A stretch of 64,000 nt of DNA from Balamuthia mandrillaris (GCA_031835245.1 JAVKOQ010000189.1:37873-101872); one strand, 5' to 3'. Shown: positions 31,540-44,282, counted from the first letter of the stretch. Notes: generated by a model not told the origin, from the letters alone. A program made the numbers and translations.

Positions 31540-33423
31540 ATGCAAGGGCAACAACAAGTTGGCACAGTGCTAATCAAAAGCACACAGGCCAAACAAGATG
31601 AAAGGCAAGTGAAGGTACGTGAAGCGCGTTGATTCTCTTTCTCGCCCTTGCTCTGTGTTTAACGTACGTTGAAAGATTTTCACGAACTGGGCCAACTTCA
31701 TCCTGCGCCAACGAAACCTGATGCTGAACAGCATCATGGAGGACCTGAGCAACGGTCTCCTGCTGATACAGTTGGTGGAGATCTTGACCAAAGATAACGT
31801 GGATAAGTACAACAAAAGGCCAATGCTGCTTGCACAGAAGGTGGAGAACGTGGAGATTGCAGTAAGACATCTACAGAAACACGGATACAAAGATTTCGAT
31901 GACTTTGCAGCTTCCGGTGTGTGTTGTTTTTTTTTTTTTGAAACCTGTAGAAAAGGGGTGGCGTGAGAAGTCCTCTAACCTTTGGTGTCAGAAATTGTGA
32001 GGAACAACAGGCGCGTCATTCTCAGCTTCTTCTGGCAACTCATTCTTAGGTTCCAACTGAGCGACTACAAATCTGGGTTTGTTCTTTTTCCTCTCTTTTC
32101 TCGTCTCTCTCTCTCTCTCTCTCTCTCTCGCTCTCTCTCTCCCTCTCTCTCTCCCTCTCTCTCTCTCTCTCTCGCTCTCGTTTCTCTCTCTATCCTTGTC
32201 TCCTGCCCTCTCGCACTGGTTCTTCCTTTGTTGAAAAGAAGCAATGACGGAGTGAATGTTTGTCAACCACAGCGAAGACAAAGAAGGAGAACTGGTGTCG
32301 CTGCAGCGCGAGGTCGACGCCCTGCTGGCAGAGAGCGAGTCTAAGAAGAAGAGCGCGGGTACCGTCAAAAAGCAACGCCAGTTTATTCGGATGGCCAAAG
32401 AGTTCTCTGCATGGGTGGACGACACCGCCAAGAAGGTGGACGGTGAGCGGGACTTTGGCAGCTCTCCGCAAGAAGTCAAGGCCTATGGCTCCAAGCTCGA
32501 GGACAAGGAGAACGCTCTCCGTCAGGAGAGCAAGAAGAAGCTGGATGCTATCCTTACTTTGTGGGTGGAGCTCGAGGCAGAGGGTAGCACTGAGGACCTT
32601 CCTCAGGACATGGAGGACCTCGAGAGGAAGGCGTTTGCTCTGGAGGAGGCCATCGAGAGACGAAGAGCGGCATATGCTGAACAGACAAAGAAGGCGGCTC
32701 GACCGCCCTTTGTGCCTATTGAAGGCAAGACCTTTGCTTCTTTCTTGCTCAAAGAACCACAAACCAAGAAGGTACCTCCTCGTCTTCTCCTGCTTGTTTT
32801 GCTGAAGCCAAAGAACAATGAGAAAGTAGAGAAGAGGTTGAGAAAACAAAGAAGAGTGGAAGAGTGGCAAAACAAACAACGCCTAACGATTGCTCTCGTA
32901 ATAGGGCGAGTCGCTGAAAGACAGGCTGGACCAAGTGGACATCACGGTATCGGATCCCAGCGGCAATGAGGTGAGCTACCAGCTCAACGAGAAGGCCCAA
33001 AAGGTCTACTTCCAGCCCCTCGTCAGCGGCAAGTTTGTCATCCACGCCCGCTACGACGGCGACCACATCAAGGGCAGCCCCTTCAACGTCACCGTCAGCA
33101 GCAAGGAGGAGGACCTCTACAAGAAGGCCACCGCTGAGTTTAGCATCGTGGCCAGGAACGCGGAGGGCGGTCCCTTGGCCGAGGCGCACGAGTTTGACGT
33201 CAAGGTGAACGGGCCAGGAGGCAAGGAGTTTGCCTCCACCCTCAAGCACGCTGGCGGAGGCAACTTCAAGGTCGTCTTCAAGCCGACGGCTGGTGGAAAG
33301 TACACCATCAACGTCAAGTTGCGGGGAGAGCACGTCGGGAGCAGCCCCTACGAGCTCAACTTTGGGGGCAGCGACGGTGGCGTCCTGCCTAAAGCTGGTG
33401 GACAAAAGACCAGCAGCGACTGA
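31540..33423 (+). CDS. Filamin-like actin-binding protein: one CH domain, coiled coil, two filamin repeats
   Basis: Five exons (31540-31614, 31676-31916, 31992-32076, 32273-32771, 32905-33423) encode 472 residues. Residues about 25-135 are a calponin-homology domain: FTNWANFILRQRN, LSNGLLLIQLVEILT, and NNRRVILSFFWQLILRFQL for the last helix. Residues about 140-300 are charged and helical (coiled coil). The last 170 residues hold two filamin-type Ig repeats: GKFVIHARYDGDHIKGSPFN and GKYTINVKLRGEHVGSSPYE give the signature (Y.v.v...G.hi.gSPf.v). Filamins usually have tandem CH domains and more repeats, so this is a short form. Intron 3 has a CT repeat and a weak acceptor (CAACCACAG|C) that is required by frame. 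Confidence 0.87.
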
Positions 33424-33707
33424 ATGAATGAATTAAAAGGGGAGCAAAGGAAGGAGAACGCCACGGAAGACCAGCAGCGACGACAAAGGATCACAGGAGT
33501 TAAAGAAAGAGAAGAAAGAAAACAAAAAGAAACAGTTACGTGGGCTGCTTTTCCTTCTTGTTTTGTTTGTTTGTTTGTTATAAGAACGTATTTACAGCAC
33601 AAAAAAAAACTGGCTAGGACCACACAGTTACATCTCCACTTCGGGGAGTCTTCGTCTTACAGCAAAAGTCGTAAAGTTGTGGTTGGAAGGGAGGCGCGTC
33701 TTCATCT

Positions 33708-34595
33708 CTATTTGGTGTACTTGCCGTTGATGAACTCTTGATAGTAGATCAACGTCTCCTTGAACTCCCTGACCACGTTCTGCACCAAGTCGCCGATGGA
33801 GATGACCCCGATCACCTCCTTGGGGTTGTCCGTCTTGACGACGGGCAAGTGACGAAACCTTTTGGTGGTCATCAGACGCATGCACTCCATGGCACCCTTG
33901 TTGCAGGTAACGCTGACAAAGTCGCGCGTCATGACCTGCCTGATGGGCGTCTCCTTGGACTTTAGCCCTTTCAGAGCGATCTTCAGGAGGTAGTCGCGCT
34001 CTGTGAAGATGCCAGTGAAGTCACCATTGCTGTTCCGCACGAGGAGAGCTCCAACCCTCTCGTCGCGCATCTTCTCGATGGCATGGTAGACAGAGTCCTC
34101 CTCGTTGACGAAGACGAGGTGGTTGATCAGGGACTTGCTGTGGGTCTTTTCCTCCACGATGTCGCCCACGGTCACGTCCCTGAAAGCCACCAAGTCGTCC
34201 ACAACCTGCTCTCGCGTGGGGCGACTCTGCTCCACCTCCTCCACCACCTGTTTGGTGTACTCTGGGGAGTCGATGGGGGTGGCGTGCCTGGCGGGTTGGG
34301 TGGGCGAGCCGGTGGCGTCAAAGCTCCTGACTGCGTCTGCGGCCGTGGGCGTTGGCCGTTTGGTGTTGGCACCAGCAGCAGCAGCTGCCTCCTCTGGGGC
34401 AGAGGGTTGTCGTTGCTGCGTTTGTTGTTGTTGCTGCTGGACAAAAGGCCAAACAGAAGAATGATAACTTCGATGAGGAGCAAATGCATTTACCCCAAGA
34501 AATAGGGCTCTGCTGCTGGAGGTTCTGGCCAAAGTTTGTGCCCGTGGAAGTGGTCCCACTGAAAGCATGCTTTGAACGTGGAAAGCTCGTCTCAT
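33708..34595 (-). CDS. Mitochondrial-type CBS-domain-pair protein
   Basis: A single exon of 295 residues. The start MRRAFHVQSMLSVG at 34595 gives an Arg-rich, acid-free leader of about 40 residues, as for mitochondrial import. A Gln/Ala/Pro-rich linker follows. Two CBS motifs come next: VNEEDSVYHAIEKMRDERVG, then GDFTGIFTERDYL; and VMTRDFVSVTCNKGAMECMR, then HLPVVKT and VIGVISIGDLV. CBS pairs bind adenine nucleotides and regulate partners. Stand-alone pairs of this kind occur in plant and protist mitochondria. An upstream in-frame ATG (34724) is followed by a Phe run and was not used. The gene converges with the filamin-like gene (284 bp gap). Confidence 0.88.
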   Translation of the reverse strand: MRRAFHVQSMLSVGPLPRAQTLARTSSSRALFLGVNAFAPHRSYHSSVWPFVQQQQQQTQQRQPSAPEEAAAAAGANTKRPTPTAADAVRSFDATGSPTQPARHATPIDSPEYTKQVVEEVEQSRPTREQVVDDLVAFRDVTVGDIVEEKTHSKSLINHLVFVNEEDSVYHAIEKMRDERVGALLVRNSNGDFTGIFTERDYLLKIALKGLKSKETPIRQVMTRDFVSVTCNKGAMECMRLMTTKRFRHLPVVKTDNPKEVIGVISIGDLVQNVVREFKETLIYYQEFINGKYTK

Positions 34596-34889
34596 TGTTC
34601 TCGCTTGTCGTCCCTGTTCTTTCTCAGCTGTGTGAAAAGCCCAACAACGAACAAAAAGGAGAGAGGAGAGGAGAGCAAAAAAAAAAAAAACAACAAAATT
34701 GCAATCATCGATGTTTTCTGCCATTTTTCGGTTGATTTTCTAATTGGGAGGTTTTTTGCACGTGAAAAGTATGACGTCATGCCATCCTTTTTTCGAAAGA
34801 GATGACACGACGCTCTCTCACGTCCATGCTCACGCTGTCTTTGGGAAAGGGCGACAAGAACGACAGGCCTGCCGCTAGCACCTGGGAGA
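34596..34889. promoter_or_regulatory. Divergent promoter with E-box and CRE palindrome
   Basis: The gap between the CBS gene and the glycosyltransferase gene. A perfect TGACGTCA (34772-34779) and a CACGTG (34759-34764) lie 8 bases apart. These are the consensus sites of bZIP and bHLH factors in other eukaryotes; their use here is inferred. An ATG at 34802 opens a frame over the glycosyltransferase leader but shows no homology. Confidence 0.5.
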
Positions 34890-37800
34890 ATGCCGGTTCT
34901 CCGGCCCGCTCGTTCCTCCTCCTCATCGCTATCGTGCGCGCACAGGAGTCTCCTCTGGGGAGGTGTGGCTTGGCTTTTGGTGTGCAGCTATTACTACTGG
35001 ACCCTGCTCAACGACCCGACGATCGTGTGGCTGCAGGAGAAGGAAGGCGAGACGACCGCCGTCGTTGGAGGGGATTGGAGCGACAGCATCCGTTCCCTTT
35101 GGCAGGGTAAGACCCACCCCGAGAGAACGAAGGAGGGGAAGGACACGCTAGCAGCAAAGGACAACATTAAGTTGGCCAAGGCTCCTCCTTCTCCTCGGGC
35201 CGCTGATCCCTTGTGGTGGGCAAAAGAGATGACGGCTGAGACAAACATGAAGGAGAAAGACCAAACGGACATAGAAGAGCTCAGAGGAGCTTTGCACCAG
35301 CTTCGCAACAGGTGGAAGCTTCCTTCATCACCTTCTTCAATGGCCCGCGTCGACGAGGTCGATGCCGAGCATTTGAAAAGGTGGGAGGAGGAACAGGAAG
35401 CGGAGGAAGAAGAGGCTGACACGAACCACTTGGTGGGACAGCAAAGGGGGTCGAAGCGGTCCACCATGAAAGATAGTGGCCTGCTTCCCTCCACCGGGAA
35501 TGAGCTCAACATCATGAAGGAAAAATACAAACAGATGTTCCTACAGGAACATCCCGACTTACACCTCAGCGCAGAGGAAGAGAGGAACGCCGCCAACAAG
35601 GACTTTGCTGCTGCCATCACGCAACATAATGCGGCCGCTTCCACCAAACGCGGCAGTAAGAAAGAGAAAATGAAGCAACAGGCAAAGCTGAACCTCCTTG
35701 GAAGAGCTCCTTCGGAGGAGCTTCCTCTCTCTCCATTTCTTAACAACCAACCGCAGCAACAAGAAAACGCTAATACAAAGGGAGGAGAAGAAAGAGTGGA
35801 ACCGCTTTATCGCAATTCGCCACACCATGTGGAAGAGGAACAACAGGTTCTGAAGCAAACGAAGAAACAGAAGCCATTGATTGACGAAGAGGAAAACGAG
35901 GAGAGAATGAAGTCTCGTAGAGAAGCCATTTTACGGGCCAAAGCTGAGATTGAAATGAACGAGCTAGAAGAAGAGGTCACCAACAACGACAACAACAACA
36001 ACAACAAGAGGAGAAGTACTATCACCAAAACTGGGATCCACTCAGAAAGGACGGGTGCCCATGTGAGTGAGCTAGGCAAAGCACTTGCTGGTCTTTCTTT
36101 TGATGACCCTGACCCCAGATTTAACCCAGCTCTGGTCGTTATAGCATACAATCGGCCCCACTACCTGCTGCGTACATTGGAGTCTCTTCGCTCGGTGCCA
36201 TTCCTCTCTTGCTCCTTACTCTTGTTCATTTTGTAATAACATTATGAAATCAGCTTGCTGGATTGTCGCTCTATGATGTGTACATCAGCCAAGATGGAGA
36301 CGATGAACAAGTAACCCAAGTAGTACAAGCTCCCTCCTTTTCTGCCTTTCATCACTTTCAACGAGAGAGAATTCCAGTTTTTGCGGGACAACCAGCAACG
36401 GCCTACATCGCGCAGCACTATCGCTTTGCGTTGGATAAACTCTTCGTGGAAAAAGGCTATTCACATGTGGTAGTAGTGGAGGATGATATGTTGTTTTCGG
36501 TGGACTTTGCGTTCTACTTTGAGCAACTATCTTCGCTGTTGGATGATGACCCGTCGCTTTGGTGTATATCTTCCTGGAACGACAATGGCTTTACTCATCT
36601 GGTACGTTTATTGTCTGTTTTGAACGCCAAACCACCGCTTGACTAATCTAGCGCTTTCTCTTTTTACCTGCTTTCTTCGCATTGTCACTTTTGTTTCTTT
36701 GTTTCTTGGCATGTCGATCATTCTTTCTTTGATTTCCAATTAATCCCAAAGGTAAACGATTCAACTCAGCTGTACAGAACAGGATACTTTCCTGGATTGG
36801 GTTGGATGCTCAAGCGAGATACGTGGTTGATGGTCTGTAATACCCCATTTCTTTTTACTCTCATCTTTTATTACTTTGTCCATCTCACTCTCCTTCAGCT
36901 ACGAGATCAGTGGCCCAATGATCATTGGGATAACTGGATTCGGCATTCGGGTGTTTTGGAAGGTAGAGAATGTATATATCCTGAAGTTTCACGTAACTAT
37001 AACATCGGCAAGCAAGGAGTGAGTACGTATACCCCTTCTTCCACCTTTTCTACTGTTGACACACTGTACCCTTAGATCTGCAATCAGACACCTACATCCG
37101 ATACTTCAAGGACACTAAGCTGAATGACAAACATATCATTTTTGATAATCTTCAGCGGCTGCACAAAGATAACTATGTGAAGGAAATGCAACAAATGTAC
37201 GCACAAGCGAGCATAGTAACTCATCCAAAAGAGGCCCTCGACAAAGGTGGAATATATATCATACCATTCTTGATAGAAGATTTCAAATTCCTTGCAAGTA
37301 AGCCCTCCGCTTCATGACATTTGTTGTTTTCTCGTTCTTTCCATCTTCTTCTTTATTATGATGTCACTCTCTGACTCATGCTATTACTCTTTTACATTTT
37401 CATTGTGGTTGACCGAAACCCCAGGCGCTTTCCATATCTGGGATACGCCGAGAGCATACCACAAACACAGCCAGTTGGTAAAATTCAGGAAAAACGTCTT
37501 CTTGCTAAGTGACCAAAGGAAATGCAGCTACTTGCCGGACTATTTACGGCAGTTCCCCAGCCCTCAAACGAGATTCGTTGCATGTGAGCAAGGAGAAAGC
37601 TGCACTGAATGTTGTGGACGACAAGACCTCCTATGTTTCCCATTAGATTTTCCATTTGCTGGCAACTGTTCCTTCCTGCAACTGCATTTTCCATGCGAAG
37701 GTTTTCCCTTTTCTTTTTTTTCCAACATCTTCTTTTGCAAACAACTCGTTTGTTATGCAGGATGTGCAATGGAGACTGGAGACGACATCCCAAATTATGT

Positions 37801-37918
37801 GAGCGGGGTGGAGGACAAAAACTTTGGCAAATGCCTCCTCAACGAGGGCATTCCAACGTGCGAGGCCTGGCATCCATCCACAAGTCGATTGTGTCCATGC
37901 GCGCCTCTGACCACATGA
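34890..37918 (+). CDS. GT13-type (GnT-I/POMGnT1-like) N-acetylglucosaminyltransferase
   Basis: Seven exons (34890-36194, 36254-36601, 36752-36832, 36899-37022, 37076-37297, 37425-37700, 37761-37918) encode 837 residues. A type II anchor (LLWGGVAWLLVCSYYYW, residues about 21-37) is followed by a very long, charged stem of about 375 residues. The catalytic part begins ALVVIAYNRPHYLLRTLESL and has YISQDGDD, HVVVVEDDMLFSVDFAFYFE (the metal-binding acidic motif of the family is EDD), GLGWMLKRDTW, WDNWIRHS, CIYPEVSRNYNIG and GVS. Family members add GlcNAc to mannose in the Golgi. The C-terminal 120 residues are Cys-rich (CTECCGRQDLLC, NEGIPTCEAWHP), an unusual extra module. A downstream tandem repeat begins just after the stop. 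Confidence 0.88.
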
Positions 37919-37921
37919 AAG

Positions 37922-38066
37922 CAAAATATAAAACATGCAAAGCATCTAAAACATGGTAAGAATGCAAAGAATGAGGAGAATATCAAATCAAAACAACAAA
38001 ATGTAAAACATGCAAAGCATCTAAAACATGGTAAGAATGCAAAGAATGACGAGAATATCATTGCAA
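37922..38066. repeat. Two-copy 75-bp direct repeat
   Basis: Two nearly identical units of about 75 bases, each containing ACATGCAAAGCATCTAAAAC and GGTAAGAATGCAAAGAATGA, lie between the glycosyltransferase stop and the leucine-rich-repeat gene start. It is probably a recent local duplication in the UTRs. Confidence 0.9.
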
Positions 38067-38084
38067 ATAAAAAACCATGAAGCG

Positions 38085-40116
38085 ATGAGGAGGAGGAGGA
38101 GGCATGAAAGCAGCAGCTTGGCGGAGAGCTGCCTTCGGGTGTTGGCGGTGAACCTCCACCGCTTGGAAACCAAGCACCTCCCCTCATCCATGTTGATGCA
38201 AATACTGGAGTTCGTGAAGCATGATGAGGGCGGTCCGGGCCTAACCAACAACACGCTGGCCCTCCTGTTGAGCCATCCCGAGGACTTGGCTGGGGACTCT
38301 CTTTGGACGTGGCTCTCCTTGGAGGGTTGCGACAAGTTATCCGACTCTGCCATGAAGAGTGTCGCTCGCCTTCCAAACCTTTATTCTCTGGATCTCTCGC
38401 GCTCCATGATCGCAACAAAAGGCGTGGGTGCGTATTTTTCCATCGCAAGCTGGTTGCTGTTTGGTAAAAGGCACGCTGAAGGGGGTTGAAGGAAAAGCCT
38501 CTTTTTTTAACCGTGGCCCATTCTCCAAAAGAGCATTTGGATGGTGCCAACACTCCGCTGGAACAGCTCTGGCTCAACTACTGCCCGCGCGTGGATGACA
38601 GAACCCTGCTTAAAGTTTGTGGCGCTTCATTCGGGCATCAACTTGGGTTGCTGTCCTTGCGCGCTTGCCCCAAGCTCAGCCCTAAGAGGCTGGTGCCGCT
38701 TCAGGACTTATCCCAGTTGAAAGCCTTGGACCTCTCCTACTCGTGTAACCTGCAGATTAATGACGCCAGCTTGAGTTTCTTGAGCCAGCTGCCCAACTTG
38801 GAGTCCCTCCTTCTTGATGGTAGGTTGGCGTTTCCTCTTCTTGTAGCTTGTTTCTCTTCTGCATTTCGTTTGTTTCTCCTTTCTTGTTGTCGGCGTCCCC
38901 TCTTCTTCTATCTTCACTTTTCTTATTCAATGTTGAAACCATTGCAAAGGCTCACAACACCTTACCGGCAAGTTTCTCGCTTTTTTAACAACCTCTTCGC
39001 TGACCACTCTTTCTTTGGGGAACTGTCCTCGTCTAATGAGCCAGGTGCCATTCTCTGTTCCTTTTGTGTCATCCCTTTTTTTTAATTCTGATGATCTAAC
39101 GCCTTGAACAGAAAGATGTACCAGAACTAATAAGCAAGTATGCATCATTGACCAAGCTCAACTTGGACCACTGTCAATCCCTGAATTCAAGCTGCTTGAA
39201 AGCGCTTCATCCTTTGAGTCGGTTGACCTCTCTTTCCCTCGTCTGTTGTCCTTATTTACAAGTCTCTGCCCTTTCTCGTTTGTTGGATTACCTGTCTTCG
39301 CTTCGTTCCTTATCCATTACACCTCCATTCATCGGCGTATCTGCGTCTTCTAGTCAGGCCAGGCAAAGGCGAGATAGGTTCTATGGCCGACAACACAATA
39401 CAACTAGTAAAGAAGAACCAAAAAATGAAAGCGAACCTTGTTTTATAGACACTCTTCCAACAAGTCTTTGCACTCTGGCGTTTTATCCTCCCAGCTACGA
39501 GCACCTCGTTCATCATCTTCGGTATGCTTCCTTTTCATGCGACAGAGAGAGAGAGAGAGATAGAGAGCAACCGAGGGGAGAGCTACTAGACCCGACGAGA
39601 GAATAAAGCCCTCATTCACACTGTACACATAGATATCCACATGATGCTGCCTTTGGTTCTATAGCGCGGTATGCCTACCTCTTCTTTTATTATAACATTT
39701 CCGTTCTTCTTTTGTGTATTCTCATCATTAACATGATGTATAATGGCGGCACCAATAGGCACACCACCACGACGAAGAAACCGCCGTCACTAACAGACGA
39801 GCAATTGGCAACTTTTCCCGAACTTCTGCAAGAGTGCGAGCAACTGCATACCCTTCAGTTCATTTCGCAGGAGGGCATAACCACAACAGGCATCACCGCC
39901 TTAACGGAGCTGCAGAGCCTTCGTTGCTTGACATTCGTCGATTGCCCGCAGATCACATTGCATGCCCTCGTTCTCTTTTCTCATCTTGACAAAGTGACCC
40001 TGCTGTCCGCCAACGAGGCTCTCGCCACCAACAAAAACGAATGGGTGGACTCTGCTCCCCTTTTACTTCCAGCATTGGATGCTTCGCAGCCCCCACACCT
40101 CCTCCACTCTTGTTAG
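38085..40116 (+). CDS. Leucine-rich repeat protein of the F-box/AMN1-like LRR type
   Basis: Five exons (38085-38423, 38534-38819, 38950-39044, 39112-39521, 39759-40116) encode 495 residues. The repeats have the Cys-containing form: WLSLEGCDKLSD, LYSLDLSRS, QLWLNYCPRVDD, LLSLRACPKLS, ALDLSYSCN, TLSLGNCPRL, KLNLDHCQSLN, LSLVCCPYLQ and CLTFVDCPQI. These are about 25 residues apart and form a curved solenoid for protein binding. The first 60 residues (LPSSMLMQILEFVKHD) could be a diverged F-box, but this is not certain. A non-repeat insert rich in Ser, Arg and Glu lies near residues 310-350. The first acceptor (AAAAGAG|CAT) is chosen to keep phase. Ubiquitin-ligase adaptor is the likely role if the F-box is real. 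Confidence 0.75.
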
Positions 40117-40210
40117 TGTTCACAAAAAATTAAAATATATATAAAACCTTTTCACGTCGACACGACTCTTGAAAAGTAGCAAGAAAAGCGGAGGAAGACG
40201 AGAGGCAGAG

Positions 40211-40696
40211 ATGAGCACGCTGCAGTACTTTCTGAGCAGCGAGATTAACTTGCCCGTGGCCGTGAAGATGTACGTCTCTTCAAAGTTTTTTTTTTGTTGG
40301 TGAGACCGTTTAGGCACGGTGTTTTTAACTTTCAAATGATAAATAACAAAAAAGATTGAGTTACCACGCGCCGACGCCACGGCCGCTTAACCCCTTGGAC
40401 GACATCTTTAAGTTTCTGGAACACGTGGAAAGACACGACAGGTACGTTGCTGTGGTTGCGCCTCTTCTCTGTCAGGCTAGGAGGAGGCCAGTTTTCTCAC
40501 AAAGACAAACGAAACAAAACAGGGAAGACGACCCAAACGATGTTTACATGACGTTGGGCATTTACGCGGAGGGCAAACCCCTCATCAGCCAAGTTCAGAT
40601 TCCCAAAATACAGTTCGTTGGCTTCTTCGCTTTCCTTCCTTAAGTTTTGACTTGAACAACACAAATCTTCACCCAAAGCCTAAGCCTTCAATCCCT

Positions 40697-40733
<37 letters not shown>

Positions 40734-43700
40734 TACAGCTTCAAAGAGTGGATTAGGCTACCGATCAAGTACAGAGATTTGCCGTTGTCCACGTTGGTGG
40801 TGCTGACCCTGTGGAGCTGCACCAGCCCGCGCAAAGCCGTAGCCGTGGCTGGCACCTCTTTTTCCTTCTTCAACAAAAACTGGTTCGTTTCCTTAAAATG
40901 AACAGAGCACCACTTTGTCTTTCAACAATGTCTGAGGTTTCTTTCTCTTGCAGTAAGTTGAGGAAAGGCAAACACAAGTTGCGCCTTTGGCTTGGACAAA
41001 TGGGTGATGGCTCCTTTATAAATAATGCAACACGGGGAAAGATCAGTACGAAAGAGGACGAGCTCTGGCGCATCGAAAAGGCACATTTCACTTTCTCTCT
41101 CTTTGTTCTCTCTGTACTCCAACTCTTCTGTTAATATGATATGCTACACGACAGCTGGTACAAGAATACAAGAGAGGACAAATAACACACGTAGATTGGC
41201 TAGACCAGATCACCTTCAAGCGGATAGCAGAACTTATAGAGAGCCAGGTAAGCAGTGCCACCATTATTTGTTCTCACTACTGAACTAAGAATCAATGGCT
41301 TCTTTGGTAGGCTGAAAGCGAGAAAAGCTCACCACATATGTATATCGAGTTTCCAACGCTTGAATATACCGTATTTTTCCACCAAAAGCCTAATCCAGAC
41401 AGTTCTCCAAGTCCTGCCATTCTTTCGCCTACGCCTTTTCCTCCTGGCACTGTGGTACCTTATAGTCCTTTATATCCTTCTTTCTTGCACTGACATGGGC
41501 TTCGTTTCCAAAGATTGGTCCAACAAGGGGAGGCGCTGCCGACACGTCGCCTCGCTTGTCGACCCAAGACAACGGTTTTATGACAACCGTTGCCTCAGCA
41601 GCAACCAGCGGCCCGACTGCCGCCATTCTGGCAACAAGTGGTGCTGACGGAGGAGCAACCTCAGGAGGAAGTGCTGCAGCAGCTCAACGCGGACTAGTTA
41701 TGTTGCCGAACGGTGGTGGGCGTGAGTTGGTGGTTGTGCATGATCCAGAAATGTCAAGGGAGAACCCTGTGGAGGGCAAATACTTGAAGTTGATCCGCTA
41801 TAATCGTGGTTTGTTGGACAAAGACCTCAAGCCTGACCAAAAAGAAAGAACGCAATTGAAGGTAAAACCACAGCGTTTGTTTTGTCAATGAAACTCGCTC
41901 TATGTTCGCTATTCTCACATCTCTCCCCCTCTCTCTCTCTCTCTGCCGTACAGAAAATATTGAACTACCCGATGACGAAACACTTGACAATGGATGAAAA
42001 GGAGTTCTTGTGGAAGTTTAGATATTACCTGCGCACCATACCACAGGTTAGTTTGTTTTTTTACCGCCAAAACCAAATAACTAACAATTCTTTCTCTTTG
42101 TAGGCCTTAACCAAATTTATGAAGTGCGTGGATTGGGAACACAAGAAAGATCGTAAGCAAGCCATCAAGCTTATCGAGGAGTGGGAAGGCATCGAAGTGG
42201 ATGACGCGTTGGAACTGTTATCAGCTGCCTTCAAAGGAATCAATCCAGTTCGTCGCTTTGCCATTCGTAGATTGGAAAAAGCTGATGACCAAGAACTTTT
42301 GTCATACCTTTTGCAATTAGTGCAAGTAAGCTCTCTTCTCTCTCTCTCTCTCTCTATTTCTTCACTGAATATTTGTTCGTTGAATTTACTCTTATATCGT
42401 TATAAGGCATTACGCTATGAAAAGGATTTTCTATCCAACGAAGATATTGCTGCTGCTGAAATGAATGATAACGCCTCTGTCACGCGACAGCTAGATGGTT
42501 TGCTTACTTACTATGCCCTCCTACCTAAATCCATCTCTTAGTCATGTATCTTTTCCAGCCCGTAAGCATCGTGGGAAGGCTAAAAGCAGACTCCGAAAGG
42601 GTAAAGATCTTGTGGGCAAGGACAGCTCGTCAGCTATCCATTCCTCAGTGATTGCTGCTATCAACAATTCCAATGGCAGTGAAACCGACAGCAATAGCTC
42701 CTCGCCCGATCTCACAAGCCGAGTCAAGGAACCACCGGCGGTACATTCTCAGCTTGCCAAGTTCTTAATTCATCGAGGCTCGAAGAACCACAAACTTGGT
42801 TAGTTTAGCAATCTCCTCTTTTCCGCATTGCTTTTCTTTCTTGGTGTTGTTTTCTTTCAGTTTTAACCTGATCCTTTTATCTGCAGGTAATTTTTTGTAC
42901 TGGTATCTCACTGTTGAGTGCGAGGACAAGACCTACTCGAAAAGCTTTCAACGGGTGTTAGATCTTTATGTGCGCTCCTTGGAACATGTACGATCATTTT
43001 TTTTTGATTGTTTTTTTTTTTGACGCTTACAATGAAGGATTCTGTGCTATTAGACGAAGGACGGGCAAACGCAGTTGAAACACTTTCAGAATCAAAAGAA
43101 ACTCATTTGTGATCTCACTGAAATGTACCATAAAATCCGTGCGCTTTCCAAGAATAGGAAAATCAAGGTACGATCTCTCTCTCGTTTAAAGGAAGCACAG
43201 TTTCTCATTACAAGCTTTCAGATACAATTTCTTAAAGAATGGTTGGAACCATATCGTAAATTTGATGAACCGATGCCTCTTCCTCTCAATCCAGACCACA
43301 TCATTGATGGCATTATACCAGGTCTCAAATAATTCTACTTTCTTTGTGTTAGCTCTAGCTTACCTTTTCTTTTGAACCTACAGAAAAAGCAAGCATTTTT
43401 GGGAGTGCAATGACCCCCTTCCGTCTCACCTTCAGAACTGTACAGCAAAATGCTGAAGGAGAAGATGAATACGGAGAGTACACGGTTTGCATTTTTTTTT
43501 TTTTTTTGTTGATGACTCATTTTATTTGCACAGAGTGCTTTAACACATACCTCCAACAGATTATCTATAAATGCGGAGATGATTTGCGGCAAGATCAGTT
43601 GATCGTTCAGTTGATATCTCTGATGGACTTTCTTCTTAAGAAAGTGCATTTCGATTTACAGCTTACTCCTTATGCTGTACTTGCTACCTCATGTAACGAA

Positions 43701-44237
43701 GGTGAATGCTCTGGAGTTCCCCCGCTCACAAACGCTGAAATGACTGACACTTCCTACTGAATAGGAATGGTGGAGTTCATACCATCTTATCCACTTTCCC
43801 TTGTGCTCAGCAAGTATGGACGCAACATCAAAGAGTTTTTGGCAGAACATAATCCCGATACAGCAGATTCCAATTCCTCTTTCAAACAAGCTCTTGAAGT
43901 ATTTATTAGGAGCATTGGTAACGTATCTCTTCCCTCTGTCGCTCTTTCTCGCTCTCTCTCATCTTCCATCTTTTTTATCTTTCAGCTGGCTACTGTGTTA
44001 TTACATACATTTTGGGCATTGGGGATCGCCACATGGATAACTTACTCATGCAAGAAAAGGGTGAGATTCTCTTCCAGCTGAATTCACTGAACACTCTCAA
44101 CTAATGCATTTTTAACAGGCAATCTTTTTCACATTGATTTTGGTTTTATTCTGGGTGCTGATCCAAAGCCATTTGCCCCGCCTTTCAAACTCACCTCCCA
44201 GGTTTGTAGCAACGCTTGAGCGAGAACAGAGAGAGAA

Positions 44238-44282
<45 letters not shown>

